This document shows, piece by piece, positions 1 through 7,872 of a stretch of DNA of 64,000 nt (within the stretch, counting starts at the first letter, position 1; each line of letters begins with the position of its first letter). The DNA comes from Streptomyces sp. NBC_01498. GTDB lineage: Bacteria; Actinomycetota; Actinomycetes; Streptomycetales; Streptomycetaceae. A model generated the notes under the pieces. It had not been told where the DNA came from. It saw only the letters and a program-made list of their open reading frames with translations, and did not search any database. The stretch covers positions 5,282,001 through 5,346,000 of the forward strand of contig NZ_CP109598.1 of assembly GCF_036327775.1 (NCBI RefSeq), given 5' to 3'. A program made the position numbers and the translations under genes.

Positions 1-624
1 GTACGGGCGGCGGTCCAACTCGGCGCCGTCTCCCTGGTGATCGGCTGGGTCGTCGGATCCGTACCGGCACTGCTGGCGTTCGTCGTCCTCATGTACGCGG
101 TGGCGGTACGCACCGCCGGGCGCCGCGTCACGGCGAACCGGACCTGGTGGTGGGCCGCGGCGCCCATCGGTGCGGGGGTGGCGCCGGTGGTCGTGGCGCT
201 GGTGCTGACCGGGCTCGTACCGGTCAAGGGCATCGCCCTCATCCCCGTCACCGGCATCCTCATCGGCGGCGCGATGACGGCGACGGTGCTCGCCGGACGG
301 CGCGCCCTGGACGAACTCCACGCGCGCCGGGGCGAGGTGGAGGCGGGTCTCGCACTGGGACTGGCGGACCGGGACGCCCGGCTGGAGGTGGCCCGGCCCG
401 CGGCGGCGGACGCGCTGCTGCCGGGGCTCGACCAGACGCGGACGGTGGGGCTGGTGACACTGCCGGGGGCGTTCGTCGGGATGCTGCTCGGCGGCGCGTC
501 ACCGCTGTTCGCGGGCGCGGTGCAGCTGTTCGTCCTCGTCGCGCTGATGGCGGTGCAGGCGGTGGCGGTGAGCACGGTGCTGGAACTGGTGGCGCGTGGG
601 CGGCTGTACCGGGACGCGGGGTGA
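1..624 (+). CDS. fetB: FetB/UPF0014-family ABC transporter permease (5' end missing)
   Basis: The reading frame is open from the first base, so the gene begins outside the window. The visible 207 residues contain about five hydrophobic segments and the family-typical stretch VGLVTLPGAFVGMLLGG near residue 150, with a final helix rich in Val/Ala. This matches the UPF0014/FetB permeases, which work with the FetA ATPase in metal (iron) export or tolerance; the ATPase partner would lie to the left. The GTG at 37 is an internal codon, because family homology (RAAVQL) continues upstream of it. Substrate is inferred from the family only. Confidence 0.85.
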   Translation, partial: VRAAVQLGAVSLVIGWVVGSVPALLAFVVLMYAVAVRTAGRRVTANRTWWWAAAPIGAGVAPVVVALVLTGLVPVKGIALIPVTGILIGGAMTATVLAGRRALDELHARRGEVEAGLALGLADRDARLEVARPAAADALLPGLDQTRTVGLVTLPGAFVGMLLGGASPLFAGAVQLFVLVALMAVQAVAVSTVLELVARGRLYRDAG

Positions 625-637
625 CGCCGGGCGACGG

Positions 638-1110
638 GGCCGGACCACGGGTCGGCGGGGTCCATGGTCTGCGGGGGCATCGCGGAGGCGGCCGATCCGG
701 CGCGGTGGCGGGCGACTTCGTGGGCGGCCGTACCGGGACGGCCGGTTCGGGCAGTGCCTCGCGGACCGCCTCGGGGGTGTGCAGGTCCCACAGTCCGGCG
801 GCCTCGTCGTCGCCGACGAAGACGAGGTCGGCGCCGCGCGCGAGATCGCGCAGCACCCCCGGGGCGGCGCCGGGTCCGGGGCCGTAACGCCACAGTGCGG
901 GGCGGTGGTTGACGTCGAAGGAGAGCAGCGGGCGGCCGGGGCGGCGGGCGGTGAGGTCGCGCATCAGGGCGAGGCAGTCCGGGGAGAGGGCGGCCGTGAT
1001 GCCGGACAGGTGCAGGAGCCGGCCGGACCACGGGTCGGCGGGGTCCATGGTCTGCGAGGGCATCGCGGAGGCGGCCGATCCGGCGCGGTAGTAGGCGACT
1101 TCGTGGGCGG
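638..1110. repeat. 90-bp direct duplication inside the kinase remnant (638-727 and 1021-1110)
   Basis: Positions 638-727 and 1021-1110 agree at 86 of 90 bases by eye. Both encode (minus strand) the kinase segment HEVA..RAGSAASAMP.QTMDPADPWSG. The offset is 383 bp, which is not a multiple of three, so the copies lie in different frames. This duplication accompanies, and may have caused, loss of the gene. Confidence 0.85.
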
Positions 1111-1210
1111 TGGTGGCGCGGTCCGTGGCCGTACGGAAGTAGACGCCGGTCGGGCGGCCGTCCGGGTCGCGGCGTACGGCGGAGGTGTCGACGCCGTACG
1201 CGCCGACAGC
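638..1210 (-). pseudogene. Remnant of PfkB-family 2-keto-3-deoxygluconate kinase
   Basis: On the minus strand one frame from about 1206 to 765 reads as the middle of a KDG kinase: AYGVDTSAVRRDPDGRPTG, then GRLLHLSGITAAL, then SFDVNHRPALWR. The N-terminal sugar-binding part is absent: an in-frame TAG lies six codons upstream of AYGVDT, followed by unrelated sequence. The C-terminal ATP-binding half (GAGD motif) is also absent. Homology stops at about 765, and a second, frame-shifted copy of an upstream kinase segment follows at 638-727. No intact kinase can be made here. The fragment sits between a FetB-type permease and a HAD phosphatase. Confidence 0.8.
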
Positions 1211-1299
1211 CGCCTACGGGAGGGCCTCCCCAACCGGCCCCTCGCGGCCCGGCGGCGGGCCGGAGCCACTCGCCCCCGAGACCTGGCGGCGGACCGGAG

Positions 1300-2016
1300 C
1301 TACCCGCCCACGTGGAGCCTGATCGTGCCGTCCGGGTCCGCCGTGACGCGTACGTCCGTCAGGTCCCGCGTATGGGCCGTCGGCGACAGTGACTCCGCCC
1401 GGGGGCCCACGCCCAGTATTCGCATCCCCGCCGCCCGCGCCGCCGTGATGCCCGCGTCCGAGTCCTCCAGGACCAGGCAGTCCGCCGCGGCGACGCCCAG
1501 TTCCGCCGCCGCCTTGAGGAAGCCCTCCGGGTCGGGCTTGCTCGCCGATACGTCCTCCGCCGTGACCCGGACCGCCGGGACCGGCAGCCCCGACGCGGTC
1601 AGGCGCGCCGTGGCGAGGGCCTCGTCCGCCGAGGTCACCAGGGCGTGCGGCAGCCCGGCGATCGCCGCCATGAACGCGGGCGCGCCCGCGATCGGCACCA
1701 CCCCGTCCATGTCCGCCGTCTCCCGCGCCAGCAGCACCCGGTTGTCCGCGTGGTTCTGCTCCATCGGCCGGTCCGGCAGCAGCACCGCCATCGTCAGCTG
1801 GCCCTGTCGGCCGTGGACGACCTTCAGCGACTCCTCCGGGTCCAGACCGTGCTCGACCGCCCAGCGGCGCCAGACACGTTCCACGACGGCGTCGGAGTTG
1901 ACGAGGGTGCCGTCCATGTCGAGCAGCAGCGCGCGGGCGGTCAGGACGGCCGTGGTCGCCGTGGTCGTTGGGGCCATCGAGGTCGACGTGGTCGGGGGGT
2001 TGGCCTTGGCCGGCAT
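1300..2016 (-). CDS. HAD-family hydrolase (sugar-phosphatase/beta-phosphoglucomutase type)
   Basis: 238-residue HAD subfamily IA enzyme. Motif I DMDGT has its nucleophile pair at about D33 and D35. Motif II is VTSAD, the motif III lysine is in SKPDPEGF, and motif IV is VLEDSDAG. An alpha-helical cap follows motif I. Enzymes of this shape remove phosphate from small sugar phosphates in the cytoplasm; the substrate is not readable. I chose the ATG at 2016 because GGAG lies just upstream and the longer frame (to 2130) adds only Pro/Arg-rich sequence. A TATAGT at 2155-2160 on the same strand could be a -10 box but has no matching -35. The neighbouring kinase remnant and the KDPG aldolase at 41.8 kb make sugar-acid metabolism a possible but unproven context. 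Confidence 0.88.
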   Translation of the reverse strand: MPAKANPPTTSTSMAPTTTATTAVLTARALLLDMDGTLVNSDAVVERVWRRWAVEHGLDPEESLKVVHGRQGQLTMAVLLPDRPMEQNHADNRVLLARETADMDGVVPIAGAPAFMAAIAGLPHALVTSADEALATARLTASGLPVPAVRVTAEDVSASKPDPEGFLKAAAELGVAAADCLVLEDSDAGITAARAAGMRILGVGPRAESLSPTAHTRDLTDVRVTADPDGTIRLHVGG

Positions 2017-2370
2017 CGGAGGACTCCAAGCAGAGGGCGGACGGCGGACGGCGGGGGAGCGCGGCGTGGGGCGGGCGAGGGCGGGCGGGGGCACAGACAA
2101 GAGCGGCTCCCGCCCGCCGGTCAGGGACACGGACGAGAACCGCTTTGTTCAACGACTATACAAAATCGGTGGGAGGACGCACCACCCGGGTCACGTCACA
2201 TCACTGAGGCCTCGGGCCGCGCCACCCGAGCCGTGCCACCCGAGTCACCCCGCCGACCCCCGATCCCAGACCCCCGACCGCCCATCCGCACCCGCCCCCG
2301 CCCCCGCGCCGCCTCCTCGCCGTAACTCCCCAGCAGGCCCCACCCGGCCCCACCCCGCCCCGCCCCCGCG

Positions 2371-3384
2371 TCAGTCCCGCCAGTCCCAGCCCGGCCCGTT
2401 CCCCTGGCCCCCGTCGCCGGGCCGGCCGCCCCCGCCCTGGTCCCGCCCCTTCCCGCTGGTCTCCGCCTCCAGCGCGCCCCGCGTGTGCGCCCCGTACACC
2501 CCACTCGGATCGCCCTGGATGTGCTTGTACGACTGGTAGATGCGGAGTGCCGCCTCGACGCGCTCGCCGAACCGGCCGTCGTACCCGTCGTGGTAGAGCC
2601 AGACCTCCGACAGCCGCCGCTGGAGCTCCTCGACCTGCGGCCCGCTGTCCCCCAGCCGCAGATCGACGGCCCCGGCGGGGTCCGTTCCCGCCTCCCGCGT
2701 GGCCCCCGCGCCGCCCGGCTGCCCGGTCTGCGTCGGCGCCTCGCTCGGCGCACCCGGCCCCCCGGCCGGTCCTGACGTCTCCGGCGCCGCCGACTCCGTG
2801 GGGGAGGCGCTCGCCCGGACCGACGCGTCCGCCGACGCCGACCCCGCCGCGTCCGTGCCCGCCCCCGACGGGGACTTCGGCTTCGGCGCCGACGACTCCG
2901 GCCGCACGCTCGCCGTCGGCAGTCCCGAGTTCAGCTCCCCCGTCGCCTCGTCGCTCCCGTCGTCGGTGAACAGCCCCCCGGCGAACGACGCCGTACCGAT
3001 CACCGCCACGGCCGCCGCCGCCAGCGCCGCCATCGCGAACGTCCTGCGCCCGCCCCGCCGCTCCCGATCACCCTCCGCCGCCGCGCCGCCTGCCGAGCCC
3101 GCGCCCGGCGGCCTCGTCCGCAGCCCCGGCAGCGACAGCCGCATCGTCTCGGCCGGGTCGGCGCCCTCTGACGTGTCGCCCGCCCGCGCGATCGGCGGGG
3201 GCGGGGGCGGGATGGTCGGTACGGCCCCGTCCTGGTTCTCCAGCGTCACGTACGGCCGTATCCGCAGTGGGTCGAAGTCCTCGGCCGCGGCGATCGCCGC
3301 CCGCTCCGCGCAGTCGCAGTCGGCGCCCGGTCTGCCGTACGCGTCCTGCGGCGTGCCGCACTCGGGACAGAGCTGTCCGGTCAA
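2371..3384 (-). CDS. Membrane-anchored peptidoglycan-binding-domain protein with N-terminal zinc ribbon
   Basis: 337 residues. The N-terminus MTGQLCPECGTPQDAYGRPGADCDC is a cysteine-rich zinc-ribbon-like segment predicted to be cytoplasmic. One membrane helix (FAMAALAAAAVAVIGTASFAGG) lies near residue 120. A Ser/Ala/Pro-rich linker of about 100 residues follows, then a PG_binding_1 domain (LRLGDSGPQVEELQRRL ... YDGRFGERVEAALRIYQ ... GVYGAHTRGALE) near residues 245-310. The layout suggests an envelope protein that touches peptidoglycan from a membrane anchor. No catalytic domain is visible. It is divergent from the exporter gene at 3568. Confidence 0.85.
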   Translation of the reverse strand: MTGQLCPECGTPQDAYGRPGADCDCAERAAIAAAEDFDPLRIRPYVTLENQDGAVPTIPPPPPPIARAGDTSEGADPAETMRLSLPGLRTRPPGAGSAGGAAAEGDRERRGGRRTFAMAALAAAAVAVIGTASFAGGLFTDDGSDEATGELNSGLPTASVRPESSAPKPKSPSGAGTDAAGSASADASVRASASPTESAAPETSGPAGGPGAPSEAPTQTGQPGGAGATREAGTDPAGAVDLRLGDSGPQVEELQRRLSEVWLYHDGYDGRFGERVEAALRIYQSYKHIQGDPSGVYGAHTRGALEAETSGKGRDQGGGGRPGDGGQGNGPGWDWRD

Positions 3385-3567
3385 TGTGGGTCCCCTCCCC
3401 TTGGCCTGTCAGCGATTATGCCGCCCGGCCGCGGGCCGCCCGACAGCGTCCCCCGTACGCCGACGGCGCCGGCGCCCCGCCCGCCCCCCGCGTTCGGCAG
3501 GACATAACAGGCCATAAGTCATCAGTCCCCTGAGGATGGGGACAGGCGCGGACCCGAGGAGACGCCG

Positions 3568-5616
3568 ATGGCCCAGGAAGTGAGCACCCCGCCCACGACC
3601 CCCGCGCCCGGCGAGGGCCAGAGCCGGCGGACCGTTCTCGTCTCCATCGGCGCGCTGCTCCTCGGCCTGCTCCTCGCCGCCCTCGACCAGACCATCGTCT
3701 CCACCGCGCTGCCCACCATCGCCAGCGACCTCGGCGGCCTCGACCATCTGTCCTGGGTCGTCACCGCGTATCTGCTCGCCTCCACCGCCGCCACCCCGCT
3801 GTGGGGCAAGCTCGGCGACCAGTACGGCCGCAAGCGGCTCTTCCAGACGGCGATCGTCATCTTCCTGATCGGCTCGGCCCTCTGCGGCGTCTCCCAGAAC
3901 CTGGCCCAGCTCATCGGCTTCCGCGCCCTCCAGGGCCTCGGCGGCGGCGGGCTCATCGTGCTGTCCATGGCCATCGTCGGCGACCTCGTCCCGCCACGCG
4001 AACGCGGCAGGTACCAGGGCCTGTTCGGCGGCGTCTTCGGCGCCACCAGTGTGCTCGGCCCGTTGCTCGGCGGCCTGTTCACCCAGCACCTGAGCTGGCG
4101 CTGGGTCTTCTACATCAATCTGCCGATCGGTGCCGTCGCGCTCGCCGTCATCGCGACCGTCCTGCACATCCCGGTCCGCGCCACCAGGCACACCATCGAC
4201 TACCTCGGTACGTTCCTCATCGCCTCCGTCGCCACCTGCCTGGTCCTCGTCGCCTCCCTCGGCGGCACCACCTGGCCCTGGGGCTCCGCGCAGATCATCG
4301 GCCTCGCGGTCCTCGCCGTGCTCCTGCTGGTCCTCTTCCTCCGGGTGGAACGGCGGGCGGCGGAGCCCGTACTGCCCCTCGGCCTCTTCCGTATCCGGAC
4401 CTTCACCCTCGTCTCCGTCATCAGCTTCATCGTCGGCTTCTCGATGTTCGGCGCCATGACCTATCTGCCGACCTTCCTCCAGGTCGTCCAGGGCGTCACC
4501 CCCACCATGTCCGGCGTGCACATGCTGCCGATGGTGCTGGGGCTGCTGCTCACCTCGACCGTGTCCGGGCAGATCGTCAGCCGCACCGGCCGCTGGAAGG
4601 TCTTCCCGGTGGCGGGCACCGGCATCATCGCCGTCGGACTGCTCCTGCTCCACCAGCTCGACGCCCGCAGCGGCACCTGGGAGATGAGCGCGTACTTCTT
4701 CGTCTTCGGGGCCGGTCTCGGCCTCGTCATGCAGGTGCTCGTGCTGGTCGTGCAGAACGCCGTACGGTACGAGGACCTGGGCGTCGCCACCTCCGGCGCC
4801 ACCTTCTTCCGCTCCATCGGCGCCTCGTTCGGCGTGGCCATCTTCGGCACGATCTTCGCCGGTCTGCTGCGGAACAAACTCACCGACTCCCTCGCCGGAC
4901 AGCCACTGCCGCCCGGCGTCGGCCCCGGACAGCTCGCCGCCGACCCGCGCTCCGTGGGCACCCTGCCGCCCGCGATCCGCTCCGGGGTGCTCGACGCGTA
5001 CGCGACCTCCATCACCGACGTCTTCCTGTACGCGGTCCCCGTCGTGCTGCTGGCCTTCGTGACCTCCTGGTTCCTCAAGGAGGACAAACTGCGCGGCTCG
5101 GTCACCGCCCCCGAGGTCACCGAGACCCTCGCCAGCAACCCCGTCGAACGCTCCTCGCGCGACGAGTGCGCCCGCGCGCTGTCCGTCCTCGGCACCCGCG
5201 AGGGGCGCCGGCGGATCTACGAGACGATCACCGAGAAGTCGGGGTACGACCTGCGCCCGGCGGCCAGTTGGATGCTGCTGCGCATCAGGCGCCACGGCAC
5301 CGTCGACCCCGCCCGGCTCGCCGAGACCGTCCCCCTACCGCTGTCGGTCGTGGGCGAGGCGTCCCGCCAGATCGAGGAACGCGGCCTGGCCCGCCGCGAC
5401 GGCAGGGGCCTGGTCCTCACCGAGCACGGCCTCAAGGTGGCGACGGTGCTGGCACGGGCCCGGGAGGAGTCCCTGGCCGACCTGCTCGGCGACTGGTGGG
5501 GCCCGGACCGCCCGACCGATCTGGTAGAGCTGGTAAGCGAGTTGAGCGCCGAACTCTGCGGCTCGACCGCGGAACACCCCAGGGGCCCGGAACCGCGCGG
5601 GGACCACGCGCTCTGA
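3568..5616 (+). CDS. DHA2 (EmrB/QacA) MFS exporter fused to a C-terminal winged-helix domain
   Basis: 682 residues. Residues 20-505 form a 14-helix DHA2 drug:H+ antiporter, with motif A (GKLGDQYGRKRLF, about residue 78) and antiporter motif C (SVLGPLLGG, about residue 158). After the last helix (SWFLKEDKL) about 170 soluble residues follow (SGYDLRPAASWMLLRIRR ... LPLSVVGEASRQIEERGLARRDGRGLVLTEHG). These read as a MarR-like winged helix with a helix-turn-helix and wing. DHA2 exporters usually end near 500 residues, so this is a transporter-regulator-like fusion. The ATG at 3568 is preceded by GAGGAG. The long antisense frame covering this gene is a codon-bias shadow. Confidence 0.92.
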   Translation: MAQEVSTPPTTPAPGEGQSRRTVLVSIGALLLGLLLAALDQTIVSTALPTIASDLGGLDHLSWVVTAYLLASTAATPLWGKLGDQYGRKRLFQTAIVIFLIGSALCGVSQNLAQLIGFRALQGLGGGGLIVLSMAIVGDLVPPRERGRYQGLFGGVFGATSVLGPLLGGLFTQHLSWRWVFYINLPIGAVALAVIATVLHIPVRATRHTIDYLGTFLIASVATCLVLVASLGGTTWPWGSAQIIGLAVLAVLLLVLFLRVERRAAEPVLPLGLFRIRTFTLVSVISFIVGFSMFGAMTYLPTFLQVVQGVTPTMSGVHMLPMVLGLLLTSTVSGQIVSRTGRWKVFPVAGTGIIAVGLLLLHQLDARSGTWEMSAYFFVFGAGLGLVMQVLVLVVQNAVRYEDLGVATSGATFFRSIGASFGVAIFGTIFAGLLRNKLTDSLAGQPLPPGVGPGQLAADPRSVGTLPPAIRSGVLDAYATSITDVFLYAVPVVLLAFVTSWFLKEDKLRGSVTAPEVTETLASNPVERSSRDECARALSVLGTREGRRRIYETITEKSGYDLRPAASWMLLRIRRHGTVDPARLAETVPLPLSVVGEASRQIEERGLARRDGRGLVLTEHGLKVATVLARAREESLADLLGDWWGPDRPTDLVELVSELSAELCGSTAEHPRGPEPRGDHAL

Positions 5617-5629
5617 ACGCCCGGCGCCC

Positions 5630-6130
5630 TCACGGTGCTTGGACGAGGTCCTTGCCGAACCAGACCTCCCGGTACGGGCCTTCGTTGTACGCCGGGATCT
5701 CCGCGTATCCGCACGCCGCGTACAGGCCCCGGGCCTCCACCAGGTCCAGCCGGGTGTCGAGCACGACCCGCGTCGCGCCCAGGTGCCGGGCCGCCGTCTC
5801 CAGGGCCGTGACCAGTGCGCGACCGCCGCCCGTACCGCGTACGGCGGGCCGGACGTACACGCGCGTCAACTCGGCCGTGCGGGGCCCCGGACCGGCCGGC
5901 AGCAGCAGGACGCCTCCGCACGCCCGCGGAACTCCGTCGTACCGCCCCACGACGAACTCGCCCGTCGGCGGCACGAGCCGGTCCGGCGGGTCGTCGGCCA
6001 GCCCCGCGTCGATCTCCGCCCCGGTCGCCGGGCGCTTCCAGTAGCGGCTCGCGACCTCGTCGTAGTAGTCGCGGCGCAGCCGGGTGGCCTCGGGAGTGGC
6101 GAAGGACTCGGGGCGGACGTGCCAGCTCAT
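5630..6130 (-). CDS. GNAT-family N-acetyltransferase
   Basis: 166 residues with the GNAT fold. The acetyl-CoA loop is seen in VRPAVRGTGGGRALVTALE (a variant of the usual R-x-x-G-x-G/A), preceded by the beta4 strand AELTRVYV. The C-terminal part GYAEIPAYNEGPYREVWFGKDL is typical of the family. The substrate cannot be read. GAGAG at 6137-6141 lies six bases before the ATG at 6130, so I prefer it to the ATG two codons upstream (6136); the longer frame to 6571 runs antisense to another gene. It converges with the exporter gene, with 13 bp between the stop codons. Confidence 0.88.
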   Translation of the reverse strand: MSWHVRPESFATPEATRLRRDYYDEVASRYWKRPATGAEIDAGLADDPPDRLVPPTGEFVVGRYDGVPRACGGVLLLPAGPGPRTAELTRVYVRPAVRGTGGGRALVTALETAARHLGATRVVLDTRLDLVEARGLYAACGYAEIPAYNEGPYREVWFGKDLVQAP

Positions 6131-6248
6131 GGTCATCTCTCTGTCCGGGCCCGCGCTGTTTGGCCGGCCGATTCCGGGCAACCCGACTTTACGAGGCGCC
6201 CTTTCACCAGACACTCCCCAGACACGAGTCGCATCCGGGAAGGCAACC

Positions 6249-6866
6249 ATGTCCACTGTCCTGATCGTCGTCGCGCTGATCGTGGTGATCGCCGTGGCCG
6301 TAGCCGCCGTCCTGCAAAGGACCGGAAAGGCGGGCGGCGGACGCGGCGGGCTGAAACGGCGCTTCGGCCCCGAGTACGACCGCGCGGTCGACCGGCACCA
6401 CGGCGATGTCAAGGCCGCCGAGACCGAACTGACCGCGCTGGTCGAACGGCACGGGGACCTGAACCCGAGCCCGTTGCCGGCCGAGGCGCGCGACCAGTAC
6501 GTCGCGCACTGGGCCGGTCTCCAGGAGCGCTTCGTGGACAACCCGCGCCAGGCTGTGGTCGAGGCGGACAAACTGATCTCCCGGCTGGCCGCCGACCGGG
6601 GTTTCCCGGACGCGGCGCAGCACTCCCAACACCTCGACGCCCTCTCCGTGCACCACGCGCACCAGGTGGACGGCTATCGCAGGGTGCACCACGCGGCCTC
6701 CGAGACGGGGCAGGACGCGAGCACCGAGGAACTGCGTGAGGCGATGGTCGAGGCCCGTCAGCTCTTCGAGCGGCTGGTCCTGGACACCAAGGACGACAGC
6801 CCTCGGCACCGTCCGGGCATTCCCGGCCGGACCGCCGCACTGCGGCCGAAAGGAAGTGGCGTGTGA
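6249..6866 (+). CDS. Membrane-anchored helical protein of unknown function
   Basis: 205 residues starting with one strong membrane helix (VLIVVALIVVIAVAVAAVL), then a charged helical domain: KRRFGPEYDRAVDRHHGDVKAAE, followed by YVAHWAGLQERFVDNPRQAVVEADKLISRLAADRGFP. The second block recurs in diverged form at the end of the next gene. ATG at 6249 follows GGGAAGG. The stop codon overlaps the next start (TGATG), so the pair is almost certainly translated together. I do not recognise a biochemical activity; conserved Streptomyces proteins of this layout are annotated only as hypothetical or secreted. Confidence 0.8.
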   Translation: MSTVLIVVALIVVIAVAVAAVLQRTGKAGGGRGGLKRRFGPEYDRAVDRHHGDVKAAETELTALVERHGDLNPSPLPAEARDQYVAHWAGLQERFVDNPRQAVVEADKLISRLAADRGFPDAAQHSQHLDALSVHHAHQVDGYRRVHHAASETGQDASTEELREAMVEARQLFERLVLDTKDDSPRHRPGIPGRTAALRPKGSGV

Positions 6867-7744
6867 TGACGTACGACCCGTACGACTCCGAGCGCAAGCA
6901 GGACCGTAAGCAGCAGGACCAGCAGGACCAGCGGGAACAGGACAAGCAGCGGGAACGGTCGGTGACCGGCGGGGACGAGCGGGCTCTCAGGAGTGAGCGC
7001 GGCAGCAAGCCCGCGACCCCTGTCGTGCCCCTGTCCGAGTCGGAGACCGCGGCGGCTGCCGCCGGCGACGCCGAGCGCCGGCCCGCACGGCCCACGACAC
7101 CGCCGCCGCTGACGCCGACCGCGTCGGGCCACCGGACGGAGAAGACGCGGGACACGGCGGCGGACAAGGACCCGCTGCACTCGCGGGAGACCGCGAACGG
7201 CGCGACGGCCAGTGACAAGGCCACGTCCACGTCGGCCGCGACGTCTGCGTCTGCGTCGAAGGCCACGTCCGCACCGGAACCGGCAACGGCAACGGCTTCG
7301 ACACCCGCACCGTCGACCAAGAGGGATTCCGCCACGACGGCCACGCCGAAGGGCACGTCCTCGTCCCCGTCCGCTTCGCCGTCCACGGCGGACACCTCCG
7401 AGCCGGTGCGCGAGACCGTACCCGGCCGGACGCCGGAGGCCACCCCGGCCCAGACTCCCCGGCTGATCCCGCAGTCCGAGTCCGACAAGCTGAACGTACG
7501 GCTCCAGGAAGCGCTGTCCACCTTCGTGGACGGGCCCCGGCGCTCGGTCGAGGAAGCGGCGGATGTCCTGGAGGAGGCCGTGGAGCGTCTGACGACGGCC
7601 CTCTCCGAGCGGCCCCGCGCCCTGCGTGACAGCTGGGACGCGAAGGGCGGCAAGAGCGACGGTTCGACGGCCGCCGACACGGAGGACCTGCGGCTCGCGC
7701 TGCGGAGCTACCGCGAGGTCACGGAGCGCCTGCTCCGGATCTGA
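6866..7744 (+). CDS. Acidic, low-complexity protein with a C-terminal domain shared with its upstream neighbour
   Basis: 292 residues. The start (MTYDPYDSERKQDRKQQDQQ) is a charged Gln/Asp/Arg segment. Residues 30-200 are Ala/Thr/Ser/Pro-rich and probably disordered. Residues 205-292 form helices (LNVRLQEALSTFVDGPRRSV then EEAADVLEEAVERLTTALSER), matching the LQERFVDNPRQAVVEADKL block of the preceding protein. No membrane segment is seen. The ATG at 6866 overlaps the previous stop; a GTG three bases upstream is an alternative, and GGAAG at 6852 could serve either. A perfect 14-bp hairpin ends the transcript at 7779. Function unknown; the shared domain suggests the two proteins bind each other or a common target. 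Confidence 0.78.
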   Translation: MTYDPYDSERKQDRKQQDQQDQREQDKQRERSVTGGDERALRSERGSKPATPVVPLSESETAAAAAGDAERRPARPTTPPPLTPTASGHRTEKTRDTAADKDPLHSRETANGATASDKATSTSAATSASASKATSAPEPATATASTPAPSTKRDSATTATPKGTSSSPSASPSTADTSEPVRETVPGRTPEATPAQTPRLIPQSESDKLNVRLQEALSTFVDGPRRSVEEAADVLEEAVERLTTALSERPRALRDSWDAKGGKSDGSTAADTEDLRLALRSYREVTERLLRI

Positions 7745-7778
7745 GCCACCGGGAGACCGGACGGCACAACCAAAGACT

Positions 7779-7813
7779 CGGGGACGGCCGCGATGGGACC
7801 GCGGCCGTCCCCG
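7779..7813 (+). terminator. Strong GC hairpin after the two-gene operon
   Basis: CGGGGACGGCCGCG (7779-7792) pairs perfectly with CGCGGCCGTCCCCG (7800-7813) across a 7-nt loop. It lies 35 bp after the stop at 7744 and before the serpin gene. There is no U-tract, as is common for Streptomyces terminators. Confidence 0.75.
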
Positions 7814-7872
7814 ACCTCTGTGCGGAAGAAGGACGAAAGTCCTGACCACCGCTCCCGCCGTAGGCTCACCGC

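Noticed and set aside
2145..2163. GntR-type operator TTGTTC...ATACAA upstream of the HAD gene
   Set aside because: Only four-base arms 11 bp apart match; too weak to call.
596..2539. 647-residue plus-strand frame over the kinase relic and HAD gene
   Set aside because: Low-complexity translation crossing two minus-strand coding regions.
3409..5295. 628-residue minus-strand frame antisense to the exporter
   Set aside because: Asp/Glu/Gly/His-rich translation typical of the complementary strand of high-GC genes; no domain, no ribosome site.
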